Shown one piece after another: positions 9,399-21,640 of a DNA stretch of 64,000 nt. The DNA lies in contig WWBZ02000022.1 of assembly GCA_011503125.2 (NCBI GenBank), positions 186,001 through 250,000 on the forward strand. Reading direction: 5' to 3'. How positions within the stretch are numbered: position 1 is the stretch's first letter; the number at the start of each line of letters is the position of its first letter. Source of the stretch: Botryosphaeria dothidea. Its lineage: Eukaryota; Ascomycota; Dothideomycetes; Botryosphaeriales; Botryosphaeriaceae. The translations under genes and the position numbers were made by a program. Below the pieces are notes generated by a model, which saw only the letters and a list, made by a program, of their open reading frames with translations, was not told where the DNA came from and ran no database searches.

Positions 9399-12300
9399 CT
9401 ATACATCGCGAATCCGGCCATTATTTGGCACTTCCATTTCAACCATCTCCAAGCCGCTCAAGCTCGGATACCTCTTGCTGAAACTCGCCTCCCAGTCCTC
9501 CGTGCTGATTCCCAAGCCATTGTCCAGCCCCATACTCTGGTCCGCGGGACGACCGGAGCGAGAAGAGGGCTTCTGCGGTGACGGGGGGTAGTTATTCGGA
9601 TTAGGAGACTCGAACTGACCGCCAGTGCGCAATGCTTTCGGCTTCGGCGGGGCTGGAGGGGGTCGGCCACCCTGCGATAGCGACGGAGAAGCGCCGGGCA
9701 CCGCAGAGCCTTGCGGCTGCGGTGTCGACGACGGCTGTTGCGGACGAGCCGGACGGTAAGTCAATTCCGATTGTGGCGCCCCAGCCGGGAGAGATGGAAG
9801 CTTCTTCGCAACCGGCGGTGGCTTGCCTTTGTCCACCGGGCCACCCTCCCGCTCAGTGTAGCGGCCGTAGCCCTCTGCAGTACGCTTGGGAGACGTCTGA
9901 GTATTATCTTGTTGGAGTAGATTCTTGACGCGGTCTTGAATTGTCGAGGCTTTAGACGGACCACCGCCCCCCGGCCTGCCCTTACTTCCTTCTCCTTGCT
10001 CTTCAAGACGCTTTCGGTACTCGGCGGCTGCTTCAGCAACGCGCTTCTCCTCCTGAGACAACCGACGACGCTCTAGCTCACGGCGAACTTCAGGAGGGAG
10101 ATCTTGAGTCTCATCAATGGCAGTCTCGTCGTCGCTGCGCTCTCCAGTAACTTCGGAGCCAGCGATTGGCGTGAGCTGCTGATTGCCTCTGTCGTACTGT
10201 GGACTAGGTGTGCGCTGGGGTTCCCTTTGGTTGGTATTGTTCTCAAAGCGCCGGAACGCGTCGCCGAACTTCCCGGCGAGTATGTTCTTGGTGTTGGACA
10301 GCGACGGAAGGCTGGATCGCTTGGAGTGTTTGCTTGCACTGCTGCTGGTGCGGCGATGCTCCTTCTTCCTGCTACCATCATCACCTTCCATGGCCCGTAG
10401 AAAATCCACATTCGACGTGATGTTGGTCTCCTCCAGCTCAGCATCTGCTGTAGGAGCGGACTTGACCCTACTAAGATCTGCCTCGGTATCAATAAGATTG
10501 GCAACGCGGTCTCCCTTCCGCGAAGCTTCCCGGTCACGCAAGAAGTCTAGATTTGACTCAACGTGGACACTAGAGGGTCTCGCTCTGGAGTTCGCAGACT
10601 TCGATCGGCTGATAGGGTCAGTGAGATCCAGCGCAGAAGGTCTTGATCCCTCCAGAGATGGTCTAGACGATGCGGGCGATTGCGGCAATTGAAGAGTTGC
10701 AGTTTGGGACTTCGAACGGTGCATATCAAGATACGCAGGTCGCGGTGGCAGTGAGGGCTGCGGCTCCAGCTTCAACGCGGACGATGAAGGTACAGACCTT
10801 GGTTCCTCCGACGTTCTCGGCTGGCTCAAAGCTCTCTGATGACTTTGCTGCGGCACCCGCCAAATTGGGCGCTGGCTGACATCAGGGAACTTGGGCGCCT
10901 CGTGCTTGGGAGCTTCGTATTTCTGAATCTCGGGCTTTGGAGAGGAAGGAGGGGATGTTTGTATGCCAGTCGAAACCATCGCTACCCTCTGTGGTTGTGG
11001 CTGCTGGATCTGAGAAACCTGCGGTGATTTGGACTCTGATCGTGGATCTGGAGACACGATTTGCGCAGCTCTCAAAGAGTCTGATCTCGACGGGAATGCG
11101 GAAGAATTCGATGACGTGGGTTGTTCTCTTTTCGGAGCAGGCTGACTCGGTATTGTCGAGAAGGCCTCGCCCGCCAACGCTTCTGCGACACGCTTATGGA
11201 TCGCTTCTGCCTTGGGAGGCTCCACTGGAGAATCGCTTGAGAATTGGAACTTGTTGCCACGGTCATGCAGCAACGAAAATTCGTCCAGCGAAGGAAATTT
11301 TTGCGCCAATTCGTCGGCTGCTGCCGACCTCACAGCAACATTTGTAGAATCCAATGCCGCAAAAGGATCGCTTGTGGCCCCTCCTCTCATTGGTGACGGA
11401 CTATGATGCGCCGCGTTGGATTGCTGAGCCGGTGCTGTTGGTCTTCCACGTCTCATGGGCGTGATCTCAGGGAGAGCTTGGACCTGTTGGACAGGCGCAG
11501 CCTTGGAAATTCCGATCATAGGCGGTGGCGATGTGCCCTTGGGTTCAGGCGAAGGCAGCTGCTGGTTGTTGCGTGTCTCCGATTGGCTTCTATTTGTGTA
11601 GATCTGCAAAGAGTCAGCCTGTGATCTTTCCAACACTGCTAAACAACGCACGTCTTTGATCGGGCAGTCCCTGTTACGCATAGCGCAAACTTCCTTGACC
11701 ACTTGGTAAATGTTGGGTCGCTGCTGGGGGTTCTCCTTGAGCATCCATGCTGATTGAAGTGATTAGTACATCAAAAGCGGAGTGTGCCGAGCTAAGGCAT
11801 ACCTATCAAGGTCTTTAAACGTTCCGAAAAGGGAGGGTAGTGCGGAAACTTGTAGCTCGCGTTCAGAATAGCCATCTGACCCTGCTCCTCAAAGGGTGTG
11901 GTGTAATAACAGAGCTTGTACAGAAGGACGCCCAGCGCCCAGATGTCGCTCTTCTCGTCAATGGGTTGCCTCCTGTAGACGTCTATCATTTCCGGACTGC
12001 GGTATTGCATCGTGGTGTGCTTCTGGATGTCATCCTCAATCAAACGTCCCTCGGCAGCATTGGTAGCAGCTGGGCGCGGGGGCGCAGTGGAGCCGAAATC
12101 GCAGAGCTTGTACACCCTGGAGGTGCTGTGCGTGGAAATCAGGACGTTCTCAACCTTCAGGTCGCGGTGGAGGAGCGGCGGCTTGAGGTAGTGCATGCAG
12201 GCAACACCCTCGGCGACGTCACCGAAGATGTGGAGGATCTCGGGCTCGGTCAGGCGGTGCTGGAGGCGCGTGTTCATGAAGTCGATCAAGCCCCCGCCGG

Positions 12301-12697
12301 CGCAGAACTCCATGAGCAAGAAGACCTCGTATCCCCCTCCCTTAAGCTGCGAGGCGTGCGAGTCGATGTAGGTGACGATCTTGCGGTGGCCCTTGAGCTT
12401 CTTCATGGTCTCGACCTCGGTCCGCATGTTTGCCAGCGCGTCCTTGTCCGGCACAGCGACGCGCTTGAGCACGGCGATATCATACTTGTCCCCCGCCTTG
12501 TTGGGCACCCTGACAACGTAGACATGGGCGAAGCCGCCCTCGGAGAGATATTTCTCGATAACGACGCGGTGGTTGCCGACCTGCACCTTGGTGCCGGGGG
12601 CAAAGGTGCCGGGGGGCGCATTGTGGTGGACAGCGTGGTGGGCAGCGTGGAAGGCGCCAGGGCGGTTCACGGTTGAGGGGTGGTATTGAGACGTCAT
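9399..12697 (-). CDS. Ark1/Prk1-family actin-regulating serine/threonine kinase
   Basis: A cytoplasmic kinase of about 1081 aa in two exons, 12697-11803 and 11749-9399, with a 53-nt intron whose branch site reads TACTAATCAC. The kinase domain fills roughly residues 40-330: glycine loop LSEGGFAHVYVV, catalytic lysine in AVLKR, HRDLKVEN, DFGS, SPEM, then WALGVLLYKL. This set, with KPPLLHRDLKVENVL, is characteristic of the NAK family (Ark1/Prk1/Akl1 in yeast, AAK1/GAK in animals), which phosphorylates endocytic coat proteins at cortical actin patches. The remaining 750 residues are disordered, rich in Pro, Ser and Gln, with basic stretches and several proline-rich motifs (for example PPPAPPKPK) suited to SH3 binding. 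The last residues NNGRIRDV end at a TAG. The gene is head-to-head with GRR1 across a 2.5-kb gap. Confidence 0.92.
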
Positions 12698-14220
12698 TGG
12701 GACGGCGGTTGCTTGCCCGGCGGCAAGAAGGGAGGGTAAGGCAGATCAGCGAGGAGACATAGGGCGGCGGCAGTCCGGGCAGGGGAGCTGTCGCGGGCGA
12801 GGCAGCGCAGCAGAGAAAGGGCTGGCTTGAGAGCTGGGTGTTGCAGCAGGCCGGGTCTGAGGCGGCAACGGTTCCCAAGGTCCCTACAGTGGCTGCCCTG
12901 GATCTCGGCGATGATCTGCCCGCTCGAGGACCAGCAGCACGCCCAAGCCCGACCGCACCCAATCAGCCTTGGCCACTAAAAAGGGGCTCGTCCGGCGACA
13001 GGAGCAAATGCGCACTCTCTGCTGCAGCTGGACGGCCAAACGACCGCCAGCCTGGCCGTGTTCCCAGCCCGCAGACCGCCCTGCGGAGATCTGGTTGACG
13101 TGCCGCCTCCGACTCGCGCGCGCGATGCACCTCACACATGCGACCCCATCATGTGCATTCGCTGCCTGCAGCTGAGCATGCCCACCGCCCAGGAGCCCCG
13201 CTGCCAGCAGTGGGGACAGTCACTCGTCCACGCCGCCTCAACACGTGCCCGGCATCGCCATCCGAGCATCGCAGGCGCACAGAGGCTGCCAGGCAGCTGT
13301 CACCGCCGCTGCGAGCCCGGGCTGCTTGCGCCCTGCAGTCCTCCCGAGCACCGCACCGAGCCTAGCACTCTCTCCGGGCCCATCTCAAACGCTTGCTCAT
13401 CCAGACCAGCGGGAGGATGTCGGCGGCTCTCGCATGCCGCAGGGTCTGGAGCAGCCGCGAGCAACTTCCCTAGCGTGGGCGGACGTGAAACAGCTCCGCA
13501 TTCCGCACCTTGAGTCTGACAGCGCATACCTCGACGACATACCGCGCTGCGTCCTGACCGGCCCAGCTCACACTGCGCCAGCATCAGCAAAGGTCCGCGC
13601 TACAGCAGCACAGGGCGGCTTCGCAGTCCCCTGCATCGCCTTGCATGAAGTGAACTCGAAACCAAACACAAGTGTGACCGGGGGGATGTGCAGCCGCAGT
13701 TTGCCATCACAAACCCGGCGACATTCCCTCTTTCGGAAGTTCTGTGCTCTGTGGCATCAGACATAAGACATAGCATCCTTCCACGAAGCCATGCAGCCGG
13801 TGCCAGCCCTATGAGAAAGGAGTGAAGCAAGATCCCGGGATTGAGCATGCAGCGGAGACAGGGACCGCAGAGAGACCACTGAGATCATGCTGCCTCTGCC
13901 ACGGCATTCAGATCGGCAACATAAAATGGTGCAGAATCGAGACCTGACGTAGCGAGGGCAGCAAAGGTAGTACGAAGCCAGCCAGCAGTCGTCGGAGACG
14001 GGTCCAGTTCCATGCCAATTGCGCCGGAAAGGGCAATGTCCCAGACCGGTGCCATCCTCGACGTGCATGCCGATGCCACGGTTCTCACAAAATGAGCTGT
14101 GGTGAGAATCAGAAGGCCGAGAAGTTGGCGGCTGACGAATGGTGGAGGCTTTGCTTTTGGATGCTGTGAGCGATGACGACGAAGGCGAAGCATTCACAGC
14201 AGCTAAAAGCAAGCATTTAA

Positions 14221-14238
14221 GCAAGCAAGCAAGCAAGC
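14221..14238. repeat. (GCAA)n microsatellite
   Basis: Four and a half tandem copies of a GCAA tetranucleotide in the kinase/GRR1 intergenic region. Confidence 0.9.
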
Positions 14239-15019
14239 CCTCGAGTCGGATGCAGCTCGTACGAGGCACGGCAGACGAGCAGCTAGAAGTCGTAGAGATC
14301 TACTCTAGGAGGCGCGGCCACGATGGTGCGGCGGCGGCGGATCGAAACGAGGCGGCGCTGGGTGGATCTGGGGCGTCAGCGCCACGCTTGCGGCAGGGCT
14401 CAACGGGGCGGCGGCCATGTTCATGAGCTATGGGATGATGCGATGCGATGCGATGTTAGGGCTGGCCGTTGAGTAGCGCGCGCGGGCGGGCGGTGGTGAG
14501 TGAGTTGTCGTCCATTTGTCAGGTGCTCTCCAGACGAATCGAGCTCGGCGGCTGCTCTGCGCCAGTCGGAGGCTGTCAGCCAGCTTCGCGGGGATCCCAG
14601 CACCCAGCCCGCTCAACACCTCTCCTGCGTCGTGCGCGCCTACAAGACCAGCCCAGCGCAGCCTGTCATTGCCCTCGTAGCATCTCCACTGCATCACCTG
14701 CAGCCGGGACACGCCCGTCTGCCCGCCGCTCCCGACCGTGCACGGCTTCGCTGCTAGCGCAGTCCCTGCCACGCCTGCAACGCCTCAGCCTATGTCACTG
14801 GCTCATCGCGCGTCGGCGTCGACCCGATAATAGCCACCTCCTGCCCTTCCTTCGAAACAACACCCTCTTCGTCCGATCTCCGCCCAAAAGCGACCTCTCC
14901 CCCGCTCTGCTCGCTCTCTGCCCCTCGCCCACCGCCGAAGCGCGCCCTTTCCTTCCGCTCCCGCCAAGCCGGTCCTGCCCGTCCGAGATCGTCCAGCGCT
15001 CTGGAGGAGCTGTCTACCT

Positions 15020-15046
15020 CAACACACCCAACACACCCAACACACC
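15020..15046. repeat. Three tandem copies of a 9-bp CAACACACC unit
   Basis: Three perfect tandem 9-bp units lie about 160 bp upstream of the GRR1 start codon, probably in the 5' leader. Confidence 0.85.
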
Positions 15047-15203
15047 CACAAAGAACGAGCGTGCTCTGTCGCACGCTGCCGCCAGCCTGGAATCGCCTGC
15101 AAGCACTCCCTCCAGCTCCACCCCACCCGCTGGGCGAGCCACTCCCTTGTTCGCGACCGCCCGCCCTGACGCCGCACTCGCTCCTCCCCCGCGCGCCCAC
15201 ATC

Positions 15204-17159
15204 ATGACCCGCTCACGCCGACAAGAGCGCCTGCCTGGCGGCCGTGCCAGCTCCGACTCGTCTGCCTCGACCTCGCCCGAGCGCTGCCCCGACGACGACA
15301 ACGACTCTTTCATGCTGCAGGCCAACGACTCGCAATCGTCGATCGCTCCCTCCACCTCGGAGGAAGATGCATATGCTCGCGAGATGGAGGAGAGATGCCG
15401 TCTCTCGCCCATATCACGCCTCCCTGCTGAGCTTATGATTTCGATATTCGCGAAGCTCTCGTCGCCGGCCGACTTGAAATCGTGCATGCTCGTCTCCAAG
15501 GATTGGGCCCGAAATAGCGTAGGACTGCTCTGGCACCGCCCGCAGACGAACAAGTGGCCGAGCGTGCACACCGTGGTGCAGGCCATCAGGAAGGTTGACA
15601 GCTACTTCGACTATCAAACCCTTGTTAAGAGGCTTAATTTGTCCACACTTGGTGTCGAAGTTAGCGATGGCACTCTGCAGCCTTTCTCGACCTGCAAGAG
15701 GATCGAGCGTTTAACCCTGACCAAGTGTGTCAAGCTTACAGACCTCAGCCTTGAGAGTATGCTCGAGGGCAATCGCAGCCTGTTGGCCCTGGATGTAACC
15801 GAATTGGAGAACCTCACCGACCGAACCATGCTCGCCCTGGCGAAGAATTGCCTGAAGCTCCAGGGCTTGAACATCAGCGGCTGTCGAAAAATCAGCGACG
15901 AATCCCTCGAGGCCGTTGCCCGCAGCTGCAGAAATGTTAAGAGGGTAAGTTGCTCGTAGTTTTGCTAAAATTAGACTCCGCTGACCCAATTTGAAGCTCA
16001 AATTCAACAACTGTAGCCAAATCACAGACAACGCTGTTATGGCATTTGCCAATAACTGCCGCTACATCCTAGAAATCGACCTCGAGAACTGCAGGAATCT
16101 AGAAGATGCATCAGTCACAGCCCTGATCAGAGAAGGCCGTCATCTACGAGAGCTGCGCCTGGCCCACTGCTCCCGTATCACAGACCATGCATTCCTCAAT
16201 CTACCACAGGATGTAACCTACGACAGCCTCCGTATACTTGACCTGACTGATTGCGGAGAGCTCAACGATGTCGGCGTCCAGAAGATCATCGCAGCTGCCC
16301 CGCGTTTGCGTAACCTCGTTCTGGCAAAATGCCGTCAGATCACCGACCGTGCTGTTGCGGCGATCACGAAGCTTGGCAAGAACCTCCACTACATTCACCT
16401 CGGCCACTGCTCGCGCATAACGGATACTGGTGTCCAGCAATTGATCCGGATGTGTACTCGCATTCGCTACATCGACCTTGCCTGCTGTCAGAACCTGACC
16501 GACAAGTCGGTCGAGCAACTTTCGACTCTCACTAAACTCAAGCGAATTGGCCTCGTCAAGTGCGGCAACATCACCGACAAGAGCATCATGGCCTTAGCGA
16601 GACAAAGGCACCAGGGGGCGAACGGCCAGACGGTTCCATGTTCCCTTGAACGTGTGCATCTCAGCTACTGTACGCTCCTGACGCTCAATGTAAGACCCCG
16701 GTGCATGAATTCCAGAACCTCCGCTGACGTTTCATGACCAGGGAATCCACGCATTGCTCAACAACTGCCCTCGCTTGACTCACCTGAGTTTGACAGGTGT
16801 GCAAGCATTCCTGCGCGAGGATCTCCTAGTGTTCTGCCGCGAGGCTCCGCCTGGTATGTCGAGCCGAAACGATACGTATAACCTTCGGAGCTAACGTCTT
16901 TCCAGAATTTAACGAACATCAACGAGATGTCTTCTGTGTTTTCTCAGGCAACGGAGTTGCCCGCCTACGTGATCATCTCAACCAAGAGGAGACGAATCCG
17001 ACCTACGAAACTGACGGCACCATGTACGACGACGGCGACGACACCGACATGGTTGTCAATGTCAACGTTCACCAGCAAGTAACCGCCATGATGGGCGCTG
17101 CTGCTATCGGCGAGGAGATGGATGAGGACTTCGGTGACGGCAGCGAAGTGCTGGGCTAA
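15204..17159 (+). CDS. GRR1: F-box/LRR protein GRR1, SCF ubiquitin-ligase receptor
   Basis: Substrate receptor of an SCF ubiquitin ligase, 599 aa, close to the usual length of GrrA/Grr1 in filamentous fungi. Four exons: 15204-15944, 15997-16689, 16742-16853 and 16906-17159. The F-box (about residues 70-115) reads ISRLPAELMISIFAKLSSPADLKSCMLVSKDW in outline and binds Skp1. It is followed by about a dozen leucine-rich repeats of the cysteine-containing type (LxxCxxITDxxV), which bind phosphorylated targets. The tail after the repeats (VQAFLREDLLVFCREAPP) is also conserved in Grr1, and the C-terminus is acidic. In yeast Grr1 degrades G1 cyclins and nutrient-signalling regulators; in Aspergillus it is needed for ascospore formation. 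The start ATG at 15204 gives a short Ser/Asp-rich leader. Confidence 0.95.
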
Positions 17160-18278
17160 GCCTTACCCGTCCTTTCCTTCCTGTTATGGTCATTTCCCTT
17201 CGCGTTGCATTTGTTCCCCTGCGCGAAATTCCCGATGAGTGGGATTTCCAAAACATTTCTTTTTTGCGGGCATCAACAGTTGAGTTGTGCATATTGAATT
17301 GGCAGCAGTCTACTCGAATGGTCACCGCGGCCTAGAAAAAGACTGGGAGTTGGTGGTTATGGACATTGACATGGAAAGTCCGAGGTCATCTTTCGGCAAT
17401 TGCATCAGCGGTTTCTTTTCAGCACTCAGCACACCGGCATCTTCTCTTAGCACTGTTATTTGGACCTCAACAAATGGTCTTCCCTTGGCGGGTTTTGATT
17501 TCTCGCCTCCAACTTTCTCCTTCGATAACGAAATACCCCCGAACCCACTCTCATGGCCGGAACATAGGAGTTTCTTTGACTGCTTTGGAGTTTCAGCAAG
17601 TTGCGTCGTGCCAGTAGCGCACGCAGGATTGACGCACGGTCTAGGAGCACCGATTGACTGGAGCAGATGGGATACAACAGCAGAGCACTAAGGGCACAAA
17701 TGTTCTTCTCTTTCTACATGGAAGAAGTGGAGTGGTTGATTTGTCCCGTACTCCTCACCCACGCCCCCTTTTTTCCTTGGAACGTGTTCTCTCGTTTGCC
17801 GTTTCCCCTCTCAAGTAGGCCGGTTATTCTTGTAGTTATAGAAAAGGTTATCGGAGCACGGCTGGAGATTATAGGACATCTATTTTAAAGTATTCATGAA
17901 ATTTGTAATCATTGAGCGGAGCTATCCCGGTAAAATGTGACTATCTTACAACTCTAGTACAACGAGGGAGCGGAGAGCACGTTCAATCGCGGCGCACATC
18001 TAATTTCTGAAGGACCTACCTCTTAGCACGACTGTTCCCTTTGAACAAATGCATTGAGTATCAGCCCACAACCTATGAATGAGCACGCCCATATGCCTGC
18101 ACATGTAGCTCCGTATCTACGGAGACCCTAGGACTTCATCCCCAGGTTGGAATCTACCACCATTCACATTCACCAAGCCTCTCCGCCAATCCCACAGAAT
18201 GATAGGCCCAGTGTATACACCAATGGCCCCGCAATTCCTCCGGACTTTACATAATCGCCTTTTTTCTTTCCCGTTCGT
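17160..18278. other. Convergent 3' intergenic region of GRR1 and DUF423 gene
   Basis: About 1.1 kb of T-rich 3' flanks with no gene that I can support. A small perfect hairpin, CTCCGTA-TC-TACGGAG, sits at 18109-18124. Confidence 0.6.
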
Positions 18279-18753
18279 TTATGTCCTCGGCGGAATGGGA
18301 ACACGTCCCCGACCGAACGCCAGCGCCGCCCAGCCACCGATCATGCACAAGCCGCCGAGGGGCGTGATGGGGCCGAGGGCCTTGAAGCGGGCCGGGTCGA
18401 GGACGAGCAGGTAGATGGAGCCGGAGAACATAGTCACGCCGGCGGTCAGCAGCGTCATGGCCAGCTTGTTCTGCGGCGCGGCGACCGAGGCGAGGAGGAT
18501 GACGCCGGAGTGGATGAGCTGTGTGCGGGGGAGCGAGTCCACTGTTAGCCGGGCGGTTTCTTCTGTGGCGGGAGGGGTGTTATTGGTCGTTCGGAGAGCG
18601 AAGCGCGCGTACCTGATAGTGCGCTGCGGTGTTCCAGCTGGCGATGCGCTGCGGGTCGGCGATGTGCTTCTTGAGGCCATGCGCGCCGAAGGCGCCGAAG
18701 GCGACGCTGGCGGCGCCGTAGAGCGAGCCGATGGTCCAGAAGATGCCGGGCAT
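18279..18753 (-). CDS. DUF423 (TMEM256/YgdD-like) small membrane protein
   Basis: A 126-aa integral membrane protein in two exons, 18753-18613 and 18518-18279, with a 94-nt intron, phase 0. The N-terminus FWTIGSLYGAASVAFGAFGAHGLKKHI and the later SWNTAAHYQLIHSGVILLAS match the conserved core of DUF423, including the AFGAHGLK and YQ-x2-H motifs. Four hydrophobic segments are predicted by eye: residues 3-24, 48-62, 68-90 and 98-118. Length agrees with the bacterial and animal members (about 120 aa). The molecular role of the family is unknown. The chosen Met (18753) begins the conserved region; an in-frame extension upstream is low-complexity. Confidence 0.88.
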
Positions 18754-19958
18754 GGTCGTGAGGAGCGCGTTGGCGTCGGGCGATTGTCTGCGGGGTAGGA
18801 GGTGGGCTTCCTCGGTGGATAGATCGGCGGAGGAGGAGTGGCTTGCGGCGGGTGGGTGGGTTGATCGTGGAGGGAGAGCTCGGGGTCCGAGATGGCGCCA
18901 CTCCTCCGAGAAGTTTGGGTGCAAGAGTCAGCAAACGATAACGGCACTTTCTTGTCGCAGGAACATTCGAAGAACAGCGCCTAAAAGACGCAATGATTGC
19001 CAAAATACTTGGAAAGTGCAGTGCGATCCGTGAATTCTTTTTTGTTTCATTATCATCCACCTTCGCCATTACGAATCCTGTTGTACTCGACACTTGATAC
19101 ATCGGAACACATCGTTGCTGCGCGCCCGCATTGACAAGGATAGTGACCAGCGTGTCAGAACGGAAATCATGGTGGATTTGGAAACAAGGATGCCGTTCTC
19201 TGTATGCATCTTCAGTTAAGGGTACATCTCGGAAGAGCCCGCAATGTTGCCCGTAGATGTCTCAGGGTTAGCAGGAAAACCAAAAGGCAATATTATTGGT
19301 CTCGCCATTTACCCTTGCTTTCGTTCATAATCCATCATGTTGCTGGCTGGAACACCAATATCCTCCGTAGCAAGAACCACTGTTCTCGCGTGGTTCGCCC
19401 GTCGGCCGAAAGCTCCCGGTTTCTCTGCTGCTCCTGCCGCCTCCGTCACCTCGGATATCCCCCCAGTATATCCAGACCGCGGCTGAGTGCCACCTGCGCC
19501 TCCTGCATTTTCTCGAACGTCATCCATCCATTGATGTGCAGACACGTTGTTTAGGGGAACAGTTTGTCGTCTGTCAAGTAACAGATACGTAGCGGCGGGT
19601 GTGGCTGCTGGACGAATGGTCAAGGCTAGGAGACTGATATATTGTTGGCGTTGACTATCTCTAATCTGCACTTTTGGAAGGTGACACAGCTTCATTAGGG
19701 GTGCATCTGCAAGGCCTACTTGATGGACAAAAGGACTGGGATGTGTGTCCTCAGCCTCGTTGAAGGTGATGAGCTGTTTACATGCGAAATACGCGGTCCA
19801 ATCAGCAGTGAAGCCACGACACGCCACGGCTGTATCGGTGTGCCAAGGCGCAGTCTTGAGGCTATTGACACGGTCAGGTCAGCTGAAGGGTAAGAAAAAC
19901 TGTACGGAGACCCCAAGACTATCTTCCCCAGTCGTCTTTCCATGAAATTGTCGTTCGA
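18754..19958. other. Intergenic region between DUF423 and CorA-like genes
   Basis: Divergent promoter region of 1.2 kb. It contains a minus-strand open frame (19309-19827) that I treat as unproven; see findings. Nothing else stands out. Confidence 0.5.
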
Positions 19959-21640
19959 ATGTCTGGGATTCAGCTATCGACAAAGTCTGGGATATCCACC
20001 GTCAGGATGAGCAACGTGTCGACCACTCCCGAACAATCGTACGCAAGACTGGCGCTGGACACGAAACGAGGATTCTTCCCTTCAAAGTTTTCCCATCCAT
20101 GGACGGATGTTCCGAAAGGCATTGAGAACGGTTCCGTTGCTATCATAGACTTTCATAAAGCCGCTAGTGCGTCGATTGCCAAACCAAGCGGCGCTGATGA
20201 GCTGCGCACCTTTCTCGAGAAGTCATCAGCGTCAAATCGTCTCATCGTCCTGGAGGACTTGGATCAGCGATATGTAAATATAATCGGAACCCACGCTGGT
20301 GTTCCGCCTATCGTTTTCTTGACCCATGCTGCAGGGCCGTATATCGACGACATCGTAAATGAAGACTGCTTGGCCCATGACCACATGCAGTACTGGCGAG
20401 TGAGGACTTTTCAACTGCATACAGTGGTGCCGGCTCCGAATCAAGCCTTTGGAGTTTATAGAGGGAAAGGAAGTGTGGTGGACCGACCCTTGCAGTTTCT
20501 TGACAATAACCGCGTATTTCATCCAAGCGCACATCTCGTCTCCTTCTGGTGTACAGTTACTACAGACGGATTCTGGACAGGTGATTACCTCGAAATCGAC
20601 TGTTTTGGATATAGAAAGCTCACAGTCACATAGCCCTGCTTCTCGTTGATCCTGTACTTGAGAATGCCGTACATTCTTCGTACGCGAACAATCCATCGGA
20701 CGACCCAGCCCACAACCTCGCTCTCCAGCACTCCGACCTGAGCGACGGCCGCATCCCACTGCCGGCCAGATTCTCCGTCAGCAAGCTCCCCAAAGACCCC
20801 CAACAATGGCAGAATCCTCCACCCAGACCTCTCAGCATCTCCCTCTTCGACAACCTCGTCCACATATACACCACGCACCCCCACAACACCACCTCGGACA
20901 CCATGACAGCCACGATCGTCATCCGTAACCTCCTCCTGTCGACCTGGCAGGGCGTCATCAAAGCCAAGGAAATGGACTACTACTACCTCTGGGAGAAGAC
21001 CAGCTTCAGCAAAGCCCACTACGCGTCGCCCGGCAGCTGGTACTCGGCATGGGAGCGCAACTGGCAGAGCGAGTACTTCAACGCCCTGACGTACCACATG
21101 ATGACCGTAATGAACCGCATGAGAGACGTTGACGACACTTTCCGCATGCTCGGGTTGGCCTCCGCCGCCGCGTCCCCTTCCTCTCCTGGACAGGGCCCGC
21201 CGACCTTTAGTCCTCGCGAACTGCGCGACTGGCAGGCCCTTCGAGCTCACGCCACCGCCCTTCACGAGCGTGTAAGCCAGCCGAATCTCTGTTGTCGAGA
21301 CAAAAGACTAACAAGGATCCAGTTCAGCCACACGCTAGCCACCTACGAGCAACGCGCCTCGGTCGAGGAGTCGCTGCTGGCCAACAAGCAAGCGCGCAAT
21401 GTGGGCCGGCTGTCGGCGCTGGCGACGGTGCTGGTCCCCTTCTCCGTCATCGCCGGCATCTTCTCTATGAGCGGCGAGTTCGCGGCCGGCGAGGATCTGT
21501 TCTGGGTGTTTTGGCTGCTCGCACCGACCGTGTCCGGGATGCTGATGGTTTGGCTGTTCTTCGAGAAGATTGTGCGGATCCTGAGAGGGACTTGGGTGTC
21601 GGATGGAGCGGTGCTGCCGTTGCATGAGAAAGTCAAGTAA
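19959..21640 (+). CDS. Fungal CorA-like membrane protein lacking the GMN motif
   Basis: Predicted CorA-like (Mg2+ transporter/ZntB superfamily) protein of about 525 aa. Three exons: 19959-20580, 20634-21271 and 21323-21640; introns are 53 and 51 nt and phases agree. The first acceptor (CATAG at 20629-20633) was chosen because it joins DGFWT to ALLLVDPVLENAV in frame. The long soluble N-terminal part precedes a helical region (residues about 300-440) and two membrane segments, LATVLVPFSVIAGIFSM and FWVFWLLAPTVSGMLMVWLFF. In CorA the first segment ends in Gly-Met-Asn, the selectivity loop; here the place is taken by Ser-Met-Ser-Gly. Many fungal CorA-like proteins have lost this motif, so ion transport is uncertain. 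The start could also be the Met at 20007. Confidence 0.75.

Larger units (their letters stand above)
12698..15203. other. Shared 2.5-kb upstream region of ARK-type kinase and GRR1
   Basis: A GC-rich divergent promoter region. Long open frames exist on both strands but give only low-complexity Arg/Pro/Ala/Ser translations, so I read them as chance. The right-hand 700 bp are pyrimidine-rich and probably include a long GRR1 5' leader. Two short tandem repeats are listed separately. Confidence 0.55.

Noticed and set aside
11840..12676. 278-codon plus-strand frame opposite the kinase domain
   Set aside because: Shadow of the minus-strand Ark1/Prk1-type kinase.
13058..13766. Frames of 150-173 codons between the kinase and GRR1
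   Set aside because: Same GC-driven open-frame effect; no conserved motif.
18109..18124. CTCCGTA-TC-TACGGAG hairpin
   Set aside because: Short palindromes of this kind are common in ascomycete intergenic DNA; a single copy gives no basis for a function.
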